From Rivularia sp034931125 (GTDB taxonomy: Bacteria; Cyanobacteriota; Cyanobacteriia; Cyanobacteriales; Nostocaceae): a stretch of DNA of 64,000 nucleotides. The position numbers and the translations under genes are program-made. Under the pieces are notes generated by a model. That model saw only the letters and a list, made by a program, of their open reading frames with translations. It made no database searches and was not told where the DNA came from. The DNA lies in the NCBI RefSeq assembly GCF_034931125.1, contig NZ_JAYGHM010000015.1, positions 53,899 to 117,898 of the forward strand, written 5' to 3'. This document shows, piece by piece, positions 18,194-26,391 of this stretch (the first letter of the stretch is position 1; each line of letters begins with the position of its first letter).

Positions 18194-18315
18194 AGACTTA
18201 GCAAAAAGGTATATTTTCTTGTAGGGTGCTGTGACGCTATGAAAAAAAATGAACGTAGTAATAACTGTTATCGCGTCACGCACCATCAACCATTTATGAC
18301 AATATCGTAAGTCCT
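18194..18315. mobile_element. MITE-like insertion inside a tandem array
   Basis: The ends AGACTTAGC and GTAAGTCCT are imperfect inverted repeats; inside, GGTGCTGTGACGC faces GCGTCACGCACC. The TTAGTTA array unit occurs on both sides, so the element appears to have entered the 19-bp array. A related inner segment (GACCCGATGAAAAAAACCG type) is seen near 8014. No coding capacity. Confidence 0.55.
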
Positions 18316-18480
18316 GTTAGTTATAGCGAAGATTATTAGTTATAGCGAAGATTATTAGTTATAGCGAAGATTATTAGTTATAGCGAAGATTATTAGTTAT
18401 AGCGAAGATTATTAGTTATAACGAAGATTATTAGTTATAGCGAAGATTATTAGTTATAGCGAGCAAGATGCTCGCACTAC
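18316..18480. repeat. 19-bp tandem array ending in a hairpin
   Basis: About seven copies of ATTAGTTATAGCGAAGATT (one with AACG) end in GCGAGCAAGATGCTCGC and CACTAC (18459-18480). Two degenerate copies lie upstream at 18135-18193. The last unit merges smoothly into the hairpin, as if the array had grown from its left arm. Confidence 0.85.
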
Positions 18481-18500
18481 AATAATTGAATAAACAAGGC

Positions 18501-18674
18501 CCAATTACCAATTACCAATTACCAATTACCAATTACCAATTACCAATTACCAATTACCAATTACCAATTACCAATTCTCAATTCCCAATTCCCAATTCCC
18601 AATTCCCAATTCCCAATTCCCAATGCCCAATTACCAATTCCCAATTCCCAATTCCCAATTCCCAATTCCCAATG
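18501..18674. repeat. STRR heptamer array upstream of lpxB
   Basis: About 25 heptamers, first AATTACC then mostly AATTCCC, end 11 bases before the lpxB start codon. They leave lpxB without a recognisable ribosome binding site. The frame running through the array is a product of its 7-base period and is not a gene. Confidence 0.9.
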
Positions 18675-18685
18675 CCTAAATTCTA

Positions 18686-19855
18686 ATGCGAATATTTATT
18701 AGTACTGGCGAAGTGTCAGGCGATCTACAAGGTTCACTGTTAATAACCGCACTCAAGCAGCAAGCCATCGCAGCGGGGTTAGAGTTAGAGATTGTGGCTC
18801 TAGGTGGCGATAGAATGGCAGATGCTGGTGCATCCTTAATCGGAAATACTACTTCTATTGGTTCCTTCGGAATTTTTGAATCTTTGCCATTTGTGCTGCC
18901 AACTTTAAAAATACAGAGACAAGCGATCGCGTTTCTAAAAGAATATCCACCAGATTTAGTCGTATTTATCGACTATGCAGGACCGAATATGGCGATCGGT
19001 AAGTATATTCGTCGTCATATGCCTTCTTGTCCGACTGTTTACTATATTGCACCTCAAGTTTGGGTTAGCTCATTTGGGGAGCGAGATACCGAGCAAATTA
19101 TCAATATTAGCGACAAAATATTAGCGATATTCCCCGAAGAAGCTCGTTATTTTCAAAATAAAGGTGCAGATGCAACTTGGGTCGGACATCCTTTAATAGA
19201 TAGAATCCAAAATTTCCCCAGTCGAGAAGCAGCCCGTACAAAGTTGGGAATTGCCTCGGATACAATCTGTGTAGCACTTATACCCGCTTCCCGCATCCAA
19301 GAGATCAAATTTCTCGTCCCGGTAATGTTTGAAGCAGCAAGGGAAATTCAAATCAAAATGCCAGAAATTCATTTTTGGATTCCCTTGTCTATGGAAAGAT
19401 ATAGAGAACAAATAGAAAAAGAAGTACAAAAATATCAATTAAGAGCAACAATTATATCCAGTCAACAGCAAGAAGTGCTAGCTGCTGCGGATTTAGCGAT
19501 CGCCAAATCAGGTACGGTTAACTTAGAATTGGGATTATTAAATATACCGCAAGTAGTTTTATATCGTTTACATCCCTTGACTTACTGGATTGGTAAAAAC
19601 ATCCTCAAAATTAAATTTCCCTTCGCTTCCCCAGTTAATTTATTAGTCATGCGGGAAATCGTCCCCGAATTCATTCAAGAAACAGCCACATCCGAGAACA
19701 TTGTCCGAGCAGCAGTAGAATTATTGTTAAACGAACAGCGTCAACAGCAAATGAAAGCCGACTATCTCGATATGCAGCAGTATGTAGGAGAAATTGGAGT
19801 TTGCGATCGCGCTGCAAAAGAAATTTTACAATTATTACAATTAGGGAATTGGTAA
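18686..19855 (+). CDS. lpxB: Lipid A disaccharide synthase
   Basis: Membrane-associated GT19 glycosyltransferase that joins UDP-diacylglucosamine and lipid X. 389 residues, family length. MRIFISTGEVSGDLQG is the family start, with YYIAPQVWVSSFGERD and a C-terminal region with AIAKSGTVNLELGLLNIPQV, the nucleotide-binding part. The ATG follows a heptamer array directly and no Shine-Dalgarno sequence is seen. The stop codon TAA is itself part of the first TTGGTAA unit of the downstream array, so the last residues (LGNW) are encoded by repeat sequence. Confidence 0.95.
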   Translation: MRIFISTGEVSGDLQGSLLITALKQQAIAAGLELEIVALGGDRMADAGASLIGNTTSIGSFGIFESLPFVLPTLKIQRQAIAFLKEYPPDLVVFIDYAGPNMAIGKYIRRHMPSCPTVYYIAPQVWVSSFGERDTEQIINISDKILAIFPEEARYFQNKGADATWVGHPLIDRIQNFPSREAARTKLGIASDTICVALIPASRIQEIKFLVPVMFEAAREIQIKMPEIHFWIPLSMERYREQIEKEVQKYQLRATIISSQQQEVLAAADLAIAKSGTVNLELGLLNIPQVVLYRLHPLTYWIGKNILKIKFPFASPVNLLVMREIVPEFIQETATSENIVRAAVELLLNEQRQQQMKADYLDMQQYVGEIGVCDRAAKEILQLLQLGNW

Positions 19856-19930
19856 TTGGTAATTGGTAATTGGTAATTGGTAATTGGTAATTGGTAATTG
19901 GTAATTGGTAATTGGTAATTGGTAATTGGG
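19844..19930. repeat. STRR heptamer array downstream of lpxB
   Basis: About twelve TTGGTAA heptamers, complementary to the AATTACC array upstream of lpxB. A transcript covering both would have the lpxB gene between complementary arms. Confidence 0.9.
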
Positions 19931-20049
19931 AACGGTTAATAGTTAGGAATTAGAAATTAGGAATTAGAAGTTATTAATCAGCGTCATCAGTGTCATCCAT
20001 TTAATCCGCGTTCAGAGTTAGGAGTAATTAAGGTTAAAGGTTAAAATTC

Positions 20050-20124
20050 TTTTTATCTCCCCATCTCCCCCTCTCCCCATCTCCCCATCTCCCCATCTCC
20101 CCCTCTCCCCATCTCCCCATCTCT
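20050..20124. repeat. Pyrimidine-rich tandem repeat
   Basis: CTCCCCAT/CTCCCCCT units of about 8 bases, directly beyond the stop codon of the minus-strand aldo/keto reductase gene. Confidence 0.8.
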
Positions 20125-21090
20125 TCATGTCCAAGCGCGGAAAAAGTTACCATCTTCCCAAATTCCAGCAACTTTCTGCTCGATCGCGGCTAATTGTTTA
20201 TCATCCAATTTCTGGAAGCTTCGCGCTACATTGACGTTTTCTTCCAATTGTTTAATATTCTCGGCAGCAATAATACAGCAACTTACTCCAGATTGAGATA
20301 AGCTATAACCCAAAGCTTCTTGCATTCCGGATAATCCCCCCGGTTTAAATAAACGACCGTAAGCTGGTACTTTCATGGCAATTACTCCAACATTTTTTTC
20401 TCGCGCTACAGGTAAAACTACGGAAAGAAAAGGACGGGGATGATATTTATCAGCAGCGTTTACGGGAATTAAAGTAGTGTCAAAAGAATAGCGACGTAAT
20501 CCTTGAGCAATAATGTCAGGTTCGTGATGTCCGGTAATACCTGCAAACCGGATAAGTTTTTGTTGTTTAGCTTCTTCTACAGCTTTAATTGCACCAGAAT
20601 TAGAAAATATTGTATCCAGTTCCTCCGAGAAAGAAACGTGATGCAATTGCCACAAATCAAGATAGTCTACATTTAAACGTTTTAAACTTTTCTCCAATTC
20701 TCTCCAAGCTCCATCTCTGTCTCTAGCGGCTGTTTTACTAGCTAAAAAGATTTTTTCGCGGTGGGATGGAAGTACTTTGCCTAAGTAATCTTCACTAGGT
20801 CCATAACTTGCCGCAGTATCAAAGTAACGAATGCCAAGTTGTAATGCTTTTTCGATTAATGCTATAGCATCTGCTTCCTTTTCATTCCAGGATAACGGTG
20901 TTTGTCCCGCACCACCTAATCCAAAAATCGGAACTTTTTCACCCGTTTTACCTAAAATATTTTCTGCCATTTTGGCAGGTGGTGCAGCATTGCTAGTGGT
21001 ATTTTGCTCTAATGTGCTACATCCAACAATACCTCCAGCTACAGCCGCACTCGTAATTAAGAATTCACGCCGTGTGGTTTTATCTGACAT
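20125..21090 (-). CDS. Aldo/keto reductase with a twin-arginine signal
   Basis: NADP-dependent oxidoreductase of the AKR superfamily, substrate unknown. 321 residues. The N-terminus has TTRREFLITSAAVAGG, a twin-arginine motif with hydrophobic stretch, followed by IVGC at about residues 21-24, which fits a lipobox, so the protein may be a Tat-exported lipoprotein. The barrel domain starts near residue 45: RYFDTAASYG holds the catalytic Tyr with the preceding Asp, FLASKT the Lys and WQLHHV the His, a complete tetrad. It lacks close partners and is flanked by repeats on its 3' side. Confidence 0.88.
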   Translation of the reverse strand: MSDKTTRREFLITSAAVAGGIVGCSTLEQNTTSNAAPPAKMAENILGKTGEKVPIFGLGGAGQTPLSWNEKEADAIALIEKALQLGIRYFDTAASYGPSEDYLGKVLPSHREKIFLASKTAARDRDGAWRELEKSLKRLNVDYLDLWQLHHVSFSEELDTIFSNSGAIKAVEEAKQQKLIRFAGITGHHEPDIIAQGLRRYSFDTTLIPVNAADKYHPRPFLSVVLPVAREKNVGVIAMKVPAYGRLFKPGGLSGMQEALGYSLSQSGVSCCIIAAENIKQLEENVNVARSFQKLDDKQLAAIEQKVAGIWEDGNFFRAWT

Positions 21091-21268
21091 GGTTAAGGAC
21101 GATACTTTGTTGATTTTATTTTAGCGAGAAATAGTTAAATGGAATTATTAACAACAAAGATGCAGTAACCAAGCATTAACCAATCGCATTATAGACACAA
21201 ATAATTTATTTATTTCTTATTTATTTACTTCTTATTTACTTCTTATTTATTTAAAAATCGATAATAAA

Positions 21269-22120
21269 ATGACTATTATACAGTCTAAGAAAGAATTCGC
21301 TGTTAATCTACCTCTACAATATCTTCAAGCGATACGACTGACTCATGCTTTGATGGAGTCGCAATATATCGTACATATCTCAGAAGAACATCAAAAAAAG
21401 TTTTCTGTTTTAAAAAAGGTTTTTAAGCTGAAATATCAAATAGGTGTAGAGAATATTCCACAATTAAATACTATTAAATTTAATCATACTCGTCCCAGTT
21501 CGCGAATAGGTTCTCTGCAACGAACTTTAATTTTTCCTCAAGCAATTTTTGATTATTGCCATCAACTTTGGCTCGATCGACGTAACATTAAAATTTGTTT
21601 TGCTGGATTAGTTATCGAAAAACGAAAAAACACTTTAGAAAAATGGTATAAAAATAGCTTTCCAAATTCTAGTTTTAAACTTCCTACAGAAGAACGTTTA
21701 ATAGTTCGTTTAGTAAATAAATTACTCAGACAATTCAATTTACCGACTTTACCTAGTACTTATAAAAAAGAATTAAACGGGATTGTATTTTGGTCATCAA
21801 ATCGCGGACGAGTATTTCCGGTAAAAGCTTGGGATGAAGAATATTTTCGTTTATTAGCAAATTCTCAATTTGTACTTTGTCCGAGCGGTGATTATATTTG
21901 GACTTATCGATTTTTTGAATCTATTATGTGTGGTGCAATTCCGATTATTGAGGAATATTGTCCTGCTTATGAAGGATTTCGTTACTTTACTATGAATGAT
22001 TCGATTTCAAGTCTTAAATGGTCTCAAGAAGATGTAGATTACAATTATCAATTATGCTTTGCACGTCTAACTATTCCTATGGAAGAATTGAATAGGGAAA
22101 TTATCAAGAATTTTATTTGA
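21269..22120 (+). CDS. Exostosin-like (GT47-type) glycosyltransferase
   Basis: 283-residue protein. The C-terminal third, FVLCPSGDYIWTYRFFES followed by IMCGAIPIIEEY, matches the exostosin domain pattern (CPxGD, RFFE, CGxIPVI), the nucleotide-sugar binding part of GT47-like enzymes. The N-terminal part is poorly conserved, and no signal peptide or membrane segment is seen. Codons are very AT-rich, more than in neighbouring housekeeping genes, as is common for polysaccharide genes exchanged between strains. Likely acts on a surface glycan, by inference. A 141-base AT-rich divergent spacer with TTATTTA repeats separates it from the aldo/keto reductase. Confidence 0.75.
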   Translation: MTIIQSKKEFAVNLPLQYLQAIRLTHALMESQYIVHISEEHQKKFSVLKKVFKLKYQIGVENIPQLNTIKFNHTRPSSRIGSLQRTLIFPQAIFDYCHQLWLDRRNIKICFAGLVIEKRKNTLEKWYKNSFPNSSFKLPTEERLIVRLVNKLLRQFNLPTLPSTYKKELNGIVFWSSNRGRVFPVKAWDEEYFRLLANSQFVLCPSGDYIWTYRFFESIMCGAIPIIEEYCPAYEGFRYFTMNDSISSLKWSQEDVDYNYQLCFARLTIPMEELNREIIKNFI

Positions 22121-22160
22121 TCACTTTTTCGGCTCGCATTACAAGAAATAAAAATAACAA

Positions 22161-23231
22161 CTAATTAGCCTTAACAGCTTTTTCTGCTGCATCTAAATTC
22201 TTCTCATACTCAGCGATTTTTTGTTCGGCAATTATAAAATTAGCACTTTCGGGTGGTACTGTTTTCATTAATGTTAAAGCTGCTTTCCATCTACCTACAA
22301 CGGTATTCCAATCTTCTTGTGAAGTTGCAAATTCTTGTAATTGCGCTGCGTTGTTAGCAAGATTTAATGCTTCATCAAAATTGCTTTGAGGTGATATTTT
22401 GGAAATTTGAGTATTAACTATTTTGGTTTCTGAACTAATTCTTTTCTGAATTTGTTCTGTAAAATTTCCCGATGATATACTTTGTTGAACATCTGGTAAG
22501 GTGAAAAACATATACAGCCATGCACCTACTAAACTAATTACAAATATATTCAGAAACATCTTTGATGATTTTCGTTCTTTAACTGCAACAGTAGTATCAG
22601 AGCTACTTTTAGTTGTATTACTAGGAGTTACTACCGTTGTTGAAATAATTTCGTCTTCATCTTCAATTTTTGATTTACTTGTAACTGTATCTATTTCATC
22701 TATACTATCGTGGAAAACAAGACGAGCTTTAAATAAATATGCAATTTGATAAAATATAGCGGCGCATAAAAGCCAGACAGCAGAGAATGCTATTCTGATA
22801 TTGTTGGGTTTTTCCGCGTATGTTTCAATTATTTTTATGTAATTAAGCTGAAATAAATGTAGAAAAGGTGTACAAATTAGAGTTGCGATCAAAGTAGATA
22901 AGACAATTATTAGCCAACTATATAAACTTTCCCACCAGCTAATTAATCCGGGGAAAAACCCCGAAGTCGCGCTAGTTTTTTCTCCTGGAATCGAAGAAAC
23001 AAAACGACTGAGGAATAAGTGATGAAAAAGCGCGATCGCCGGTATGGGCAAAATTAATATTAATATGACAATAACAGTCAATTGTTCGAGATTTGACGAT
23101 TTGGGTAAGTTGTATGAGTCAGCATAACGTCTAAGAATACCTAAAAAACCACTCATCAATACCGATAGCATTAAAGCACTCAACCAAGCATTTGGATAAG
23201 GAATCCATACGGGTAGTCGCATTCTTTTCAT
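22161..23231 (-). CDS. Multi-pass membrane protein with C-terminal repeat domain, function unknown
   Basis: 356 residues. Membrane segments are visible at about 15-35, 50-70, 105-130 and 150-170, then an acidic and Ser/Thr-rich linker (~180-225), a further membrane segment (~230-250) and a soluble tail. The last ~75 residues (FDEALNLANNAAQLQEFATS, then EEDWNTVVGRW-like and AEQKIAEYEKNL) match a small helical module seen repeatedly at the end of cyanobacterial proteins of unknown role. It converges on the exostosin-like gene with 40 bases between. Confidence 0.7.
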   Translation of the reverse strand: MKRMRLPVWIPYPNAWLSALMLSVLMSGFLGILRRYADSYNLPKSSNLEQLTVIVILILILPIPAIALFHHLFLSRFVSSIPGEKTSATSGFFPGLISWWESLYSWLIIVLSTLIATLICTPFLHLFQLNYIKIIETYAEKPNNIRIAFSAVWLLCAAIFYQIAYLFKARLVFHDSIDEIDTVTSKSKIEDEDEIISTTVVTPSNTTKSSSDTTVAVKERKSSKMFLNIFVISLVGAWLYMFFTLPDVQQSISSGNFTEQIQKRISSETKIVNTQISKISPQSNFDEALNLANNAAQLQEFATSQEDWNTVVGRWKAALTLMKTVPPESANFIIAEQKIAEYEKNLDAAEKAVKAN

Positions 23232-23582
23232 AGGAAGTACTCTATTAATTTATGTAAATGGCAGGTTGTCTTTAATACGGTAAAAAATAGAAATTTATCT
23301 GTATAAGCAATTACATAAAAAAAAATTATCTGAAATATAGCAAGCTTTGGGCATCTTTAGCTGCTGGTCAATCAATTAAAAAGCCTATCTTTGCATAAAA
23401 TTATACAGTTCCTCAAGTATCCATCCATAGATATTTTAGATATTTTAAAAAACTTAATCAAGCAAATAGCTTGATGTAAAGTAAAGTAGTGTTGAAATAA
23501 GCTGATGCGCGATCGCAATTGCTTTAATAGGACTTACGCCTTTTTAAAAATGCCATAATTGAAAAAATAGAGTTTGACTGTA
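23232..23582. promoter_or_regulatory. Divergent spacer upstream of mnmH
   Basis: 351 AT-rich bases between two divergent genes, so promoters for both are expected. It holds one HIP1 octamer near 23509 and TAGGACTTACGCC (about 23528), a half of the AGGACTTACGCA repeat seen at 61709-61766. No gene. Confidence 0.45.
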
Positions 23583-24650
23583 ATGGCTGCTTCACTCAAA
23601 TACACTAAAGAACCATATAAAGAAACTTATAGTGAAATAATCGATGTTCGTTCAAGTAGCGAGTTTGCAGAAGACCATATTCCTGGTGCAATTAATTTGC
23701 CGGTTTTAAATGATGCCGAACGCGCTGAAGTCGGAACGATATACAAGCAACTTTCCCCTTTTCAAGCTCGGAAAATAGGGGCATCCATAGTATCAAAAAA
23801 CATTTCTCAACACCTAAATGAGCATTTTGCTAACAAAGAAAAAAGCTATCAGCCTTTAATTTACTGTTGGCGCGGAGGTCAACGTTCTGCTAGTTTGGCT
23901 ATGGTATTATCTCAAATTGGTTGGCGAGTGACTTTGCTCTACGGTGGTTACAAAACTTATCGTAATTATGTACGTCAACAGTTAGAAGATTTACCGCAAC
24001 AATTAACTTACAAAATATTATGTGGTTTAACTGGTAGCGGCAAAACCCACATTTTAAACAGGATGTGTCAAAGAGGTTTTCAAGTTTTAGATTTGGAAGC
24101 TTTAGCAAAGCATCGCGGTTCAATACTCGGCTCAGAATGGCTTGATAAACCTTCTCCCCAACCCGCACAAAAATACTTTGAAACCCAGCTATTACAAGCG
24201 CTGCAAAGTTTTAATCCTCATGAGACTGTATGGGTAGAGTCGGAGAGTACTAAAATAGGGCAAGTTCATTTACCTCATTCTTTATGGGATAAAATGAAAC
24301 AATCTAGCTGTGTAGAAATAAAACTACCGCTCGATGTTAGAGTCGAATTTTTATTACAAGAATATCCACATTTAGTAAATAATCCCGAAATTCTCAAAGC
24401 AAAGTTAGAAAAATTAAAATCTAGCTGCGGATGGAAGAGAATAAATCAATGGTATCAGATGATAGATAGCCAAAATTGGGAATTATTTGTTAAAGACATA
24501 TTGGAGTCCCACTACGACCCAACTTACTGTAAATCGATGCAGGTGAATTTTGATCGAGTTGAACGGGTAGTTTCTTTAACTGATTTATGCGATCGCAGTA
24601 TTGATAATTGGTTAGATTCTTTAGTCCCAAATTTTGTCGCGACAAACTGA
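23583..24650 (+). CDS. mnmH: tRNA 2-selenouridine/geranyl-2-thiouridine synthase
   Basis: Modifies the wobble 2-thiouridine of tRNAs, replacing sulfur by selenium through a geranylated intermediate. 355 residues. N-terminal rhodanese domain (IDVRSSSEFAEDHIPGAIN) with active-site Cys95 in YCWRGGQRS, then a P-loop GLTGSGKT at 148-155, the MnmH arrangement. A TTG three codons upstream is possible; the ATG at 23583 is preferred. No selD is seen nearby. It is monocistronic. Confidence 0.93.
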   Translation: MAASLKYTKEPYKETYSEIIDVRSSSEFAEDHIPGAINLPVLNDAERAEVGTIYKQLSPFQARKIGASIVSKNISQHLNEHFANKEKSYQPLIYCWRGGQRSASLAMVLSQIGWRVTLLYGGYKTYRNYVRQQLEDLPQQLTYKILCGLTGSGKTHILNRMCQRGFQVLDLEALAKHRGSILGSEWLDKPSPQPAQKYFETQLLQALQSFNPHETVWVESESTKIGQVHLPHSLWDKMKQSSCVEIKLPLDVRVEFLLQEYPHLVNNPEILKAKLEKLKSSCGWKRINQWYQMIDSQNWELFVKDILESHYDPTYCKSMQVNFDRVERVVSLTDLCDRSIDNWLDSLVPNFVATN

Positions 24651-24769
24651 ATTTTGGTAAAATTTTGGTAATTATTTCCGAATCGCGAATAATTGCGGAT
24701 TGCTACACAAGGTACGTTAACATCTCGGCAAAAAGTAAAAATAAAAATTAATTATTTACTAATTTTATA

Positions 24770-25042
24770 TTTTTTCCTATTCCCTATTCCCTACTCCCTA
24801 TTNNNNNNNNNNNNNNNNNNNNNNNNNNNNNNNNNNNNNNNNNNNNNNNNNNNNNNNNNNNNNNNNNNNNNNNNNNNNNNNNNNNNNNNNNNNNNNNNNN
24901 NNNNNNNNNNNNNNNNNNNNNNNNNNNNNNNNNNNNNNNNNNNNNNNNNNNNNNNNNNNNNNNNNNNNNNNNNNCCCTACTCCCTATTCCCTATTCCCTA
25001 TTCCCTACTCCCTATTCCCTACTCCCTACTCCCTACTCCCTC
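24770..25042. repeat. STRR heptamer array interrupted by an assembly gap
   Basis: CCCTATT/CCCTACT heptamers stand on both sides of 172 N (24803-24974). The same period on both flanks shows that the gap lies within the array, whose true length is unknown. Confidence 0.9.
24803..24974. other. Assembly gap (N run)
   Basis: 172 unknown bases inside a tandem heptamer array. The frame that spans it is not a gene. Confidence 0.99.
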
Positions 25043-25178
25043 TTATCGAAACCAAAAATATAAATATTCGCATTTTCGATTTAACAAGATTTCCAAAATA
25101 AACGTTCAATGTGTCAAAAATAAGATTACATTCTTATTGAGACTAAAAAAAACTATTACATGATTAGTATAAAAACCG

Positions 25179-25853
25179 ATGGCAGCACATTCCGATATTG
25201 ATATTGCGCCATTTATCGACCACTCTTTGCTTCATCCTATAGCAACTCAACAACAGGTCGAGCAATGGTGTGAAGAAGCAGATAGATATCATTTTGCAGC
25301 AGTTTGTATTCATCCTACTTGGGTACGTTTTGCCGCAGAATTTCTACATGGTAAACAGCCGAAAGTTTGTACTGTGATTGGTTTTCCGACCGGAGCGACG
25401 ACTCCCGCAGTCAAACTTTATGAAGCACAAGAAGCAGCAGAAAACGGTGCAGTCGAGTTAGATGTAGTGATGAATTTGGGTTGGTTAAAAGCTGGTAAAA
25501 CTGAGGAAATACATCGGGAAATCGCTGCTATTTGTGAAGAAACCGAACAAGTTATCAAAGTAATTTTGGAAACAAATTTATTGAGCGATACTGAGAAAAA
25601 AAGCGCAGCCGAAGTATCGATGGATGCAGGTGCATCATTTCTCAAAACTTGCACTGGTTGGAATGGTGGTGCAACAGTAGCAGATGTAAAGCTTTTAAAG
25701 GAAGTAGCAAAAGACAGAATCGAAATTAAGGCTTCAGGAGGTATTCGCACTGTTGACCAAGCTTTAGAATTAATATTAGCAGGTGCTACCAGATTAGGTA
25801 CTTCTCGTGGGGTGGATCTATTGCGTCAGCGTATTGAAGACTCAAAAGGTTAA
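25179..25853 (+). CDS. deoC: Deoxyribose-phosphate aldolase
   Basis: Class I aldolase splitting 2-deoxyribose 5-phosphate into glyceraldehyde 3-phosphate and acetaldehyde. 224 residues, family length. Schiff-base Lys156 is in SFLKTCTG and the second lysine, Lys184, in IEIKASGGIRT; VCTVIGFPTG and AVELDVVMN are also typical. The stop TAA is the first part of a downstream GGTTAAA heptamer array. recO follows in the same direction after 538 bases. Confidence 0.96.
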   Translation: MAAHSDIDIAPFIDHSLLHPIATQQQVEQWCEEADRYHFAAVCIHPTWVRFAAEFLHGKQPKVCTVIGFPTGATTPAVKLYEAQEAAENGAVELDVVMNLGWLKAGKTEEIHREIAAICEETEQVIKVILETNLLSDTEKKSAAEVSMDAGASFLKTCTGWNGGATVADVKLLKEVAKDRIEIKASGGIRTVDQALELILAGATRLGTSRGVDLLRQRIEDSKG

Positions 25854-26014
25854 AGGTCAAAGGTTAAAGGTCAAAGGTTAAAGATTAAAGGTTAAAGATT
25901 AAAGGTTAAAGGTTAAAGATTAAAGGTTAAAGATTAAAGGTTAAAGATTAAAGGTCTAAGGTTAAAGATTAAAGATTAAAGGTCTAAGGTTAAAGGTTAA
26001 AGATTAAAGGTCTA
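25848..26014. repeat. STRR heptamer array after deoC
   Basis: About 24 heptamers of the types GGTTAAA, GATTAAA, GGTCAAA and GGTCTAA. The array provides the stop codon of deoC. Confidence 0.9.
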
Positions 26015-26174
26015 ATGTTAGTAACTATGACTAATAGTTAAGGTTCTTCAGTACATATAGCAATTTTAAATGATTCGTAAGAAATTTAGAAAGAAGCTGG
26101 CAGTTAAAACCGCTACTACACAAACAAAGTCCATCTGCATAGAGTTTCTAAAATAACCCGCGCAGGCGGTGAAT

Positions 26175-26211
26175 CTAGTTGGCGGTGTCGGTTTCCGTCC
26201 CGCCAAACTAG
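26175..26211. repeat. Branched hairpin repeat, copy B, in a palindrome-rich spacer
   Basis: CTAGTT/AACTAG forms the outer stem and GGCGG/CCGCC the inner part; the core is identical in reverse complement to 16387-16419. The surrounding 26145-26300 also holds a G+C-rich segment (GAGGGGTTTTGCCTGTGTAG) of dispersed-repeat appearance and no gene; a CCCTACT heptamer stretch follows at about 26330-26357. Confidence 0.75.
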
Positions 26212-26391
26212 TGAGCCCGGAGGGGTTTTGCCTGTGTAGCCAAGCCACTGCGTTGGGCGGGTTCCCCGACTTGTAGCAACGTGCGACTTCCAGTCGCCAG
26301 GGCTGAATCAAATTTAACTTTCCATCCTGACTACTCCCTACTCCCTATTCCCTACTCAGAAATCAAAACGGATTCCTATAGTCAATTATTA

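Noticed and set aside
18316..18480. 19-bp array considered as CRISPR
   Set aside because: Units follow each other without spacers and no cas genes are near; the same holds for the 22-bp array at 54166-54311.
18486..18686. 66-codon frame before lpxB
   Set aside because: It is the translation of a 7-base repeat (NYQLPIT-type pattern), open only because three heptamers make seven stop-free codons.
24693..25163. Frame across the first N run
   Set aside because: Mostly unknown bases and heptamer repeat; no start signal or family.
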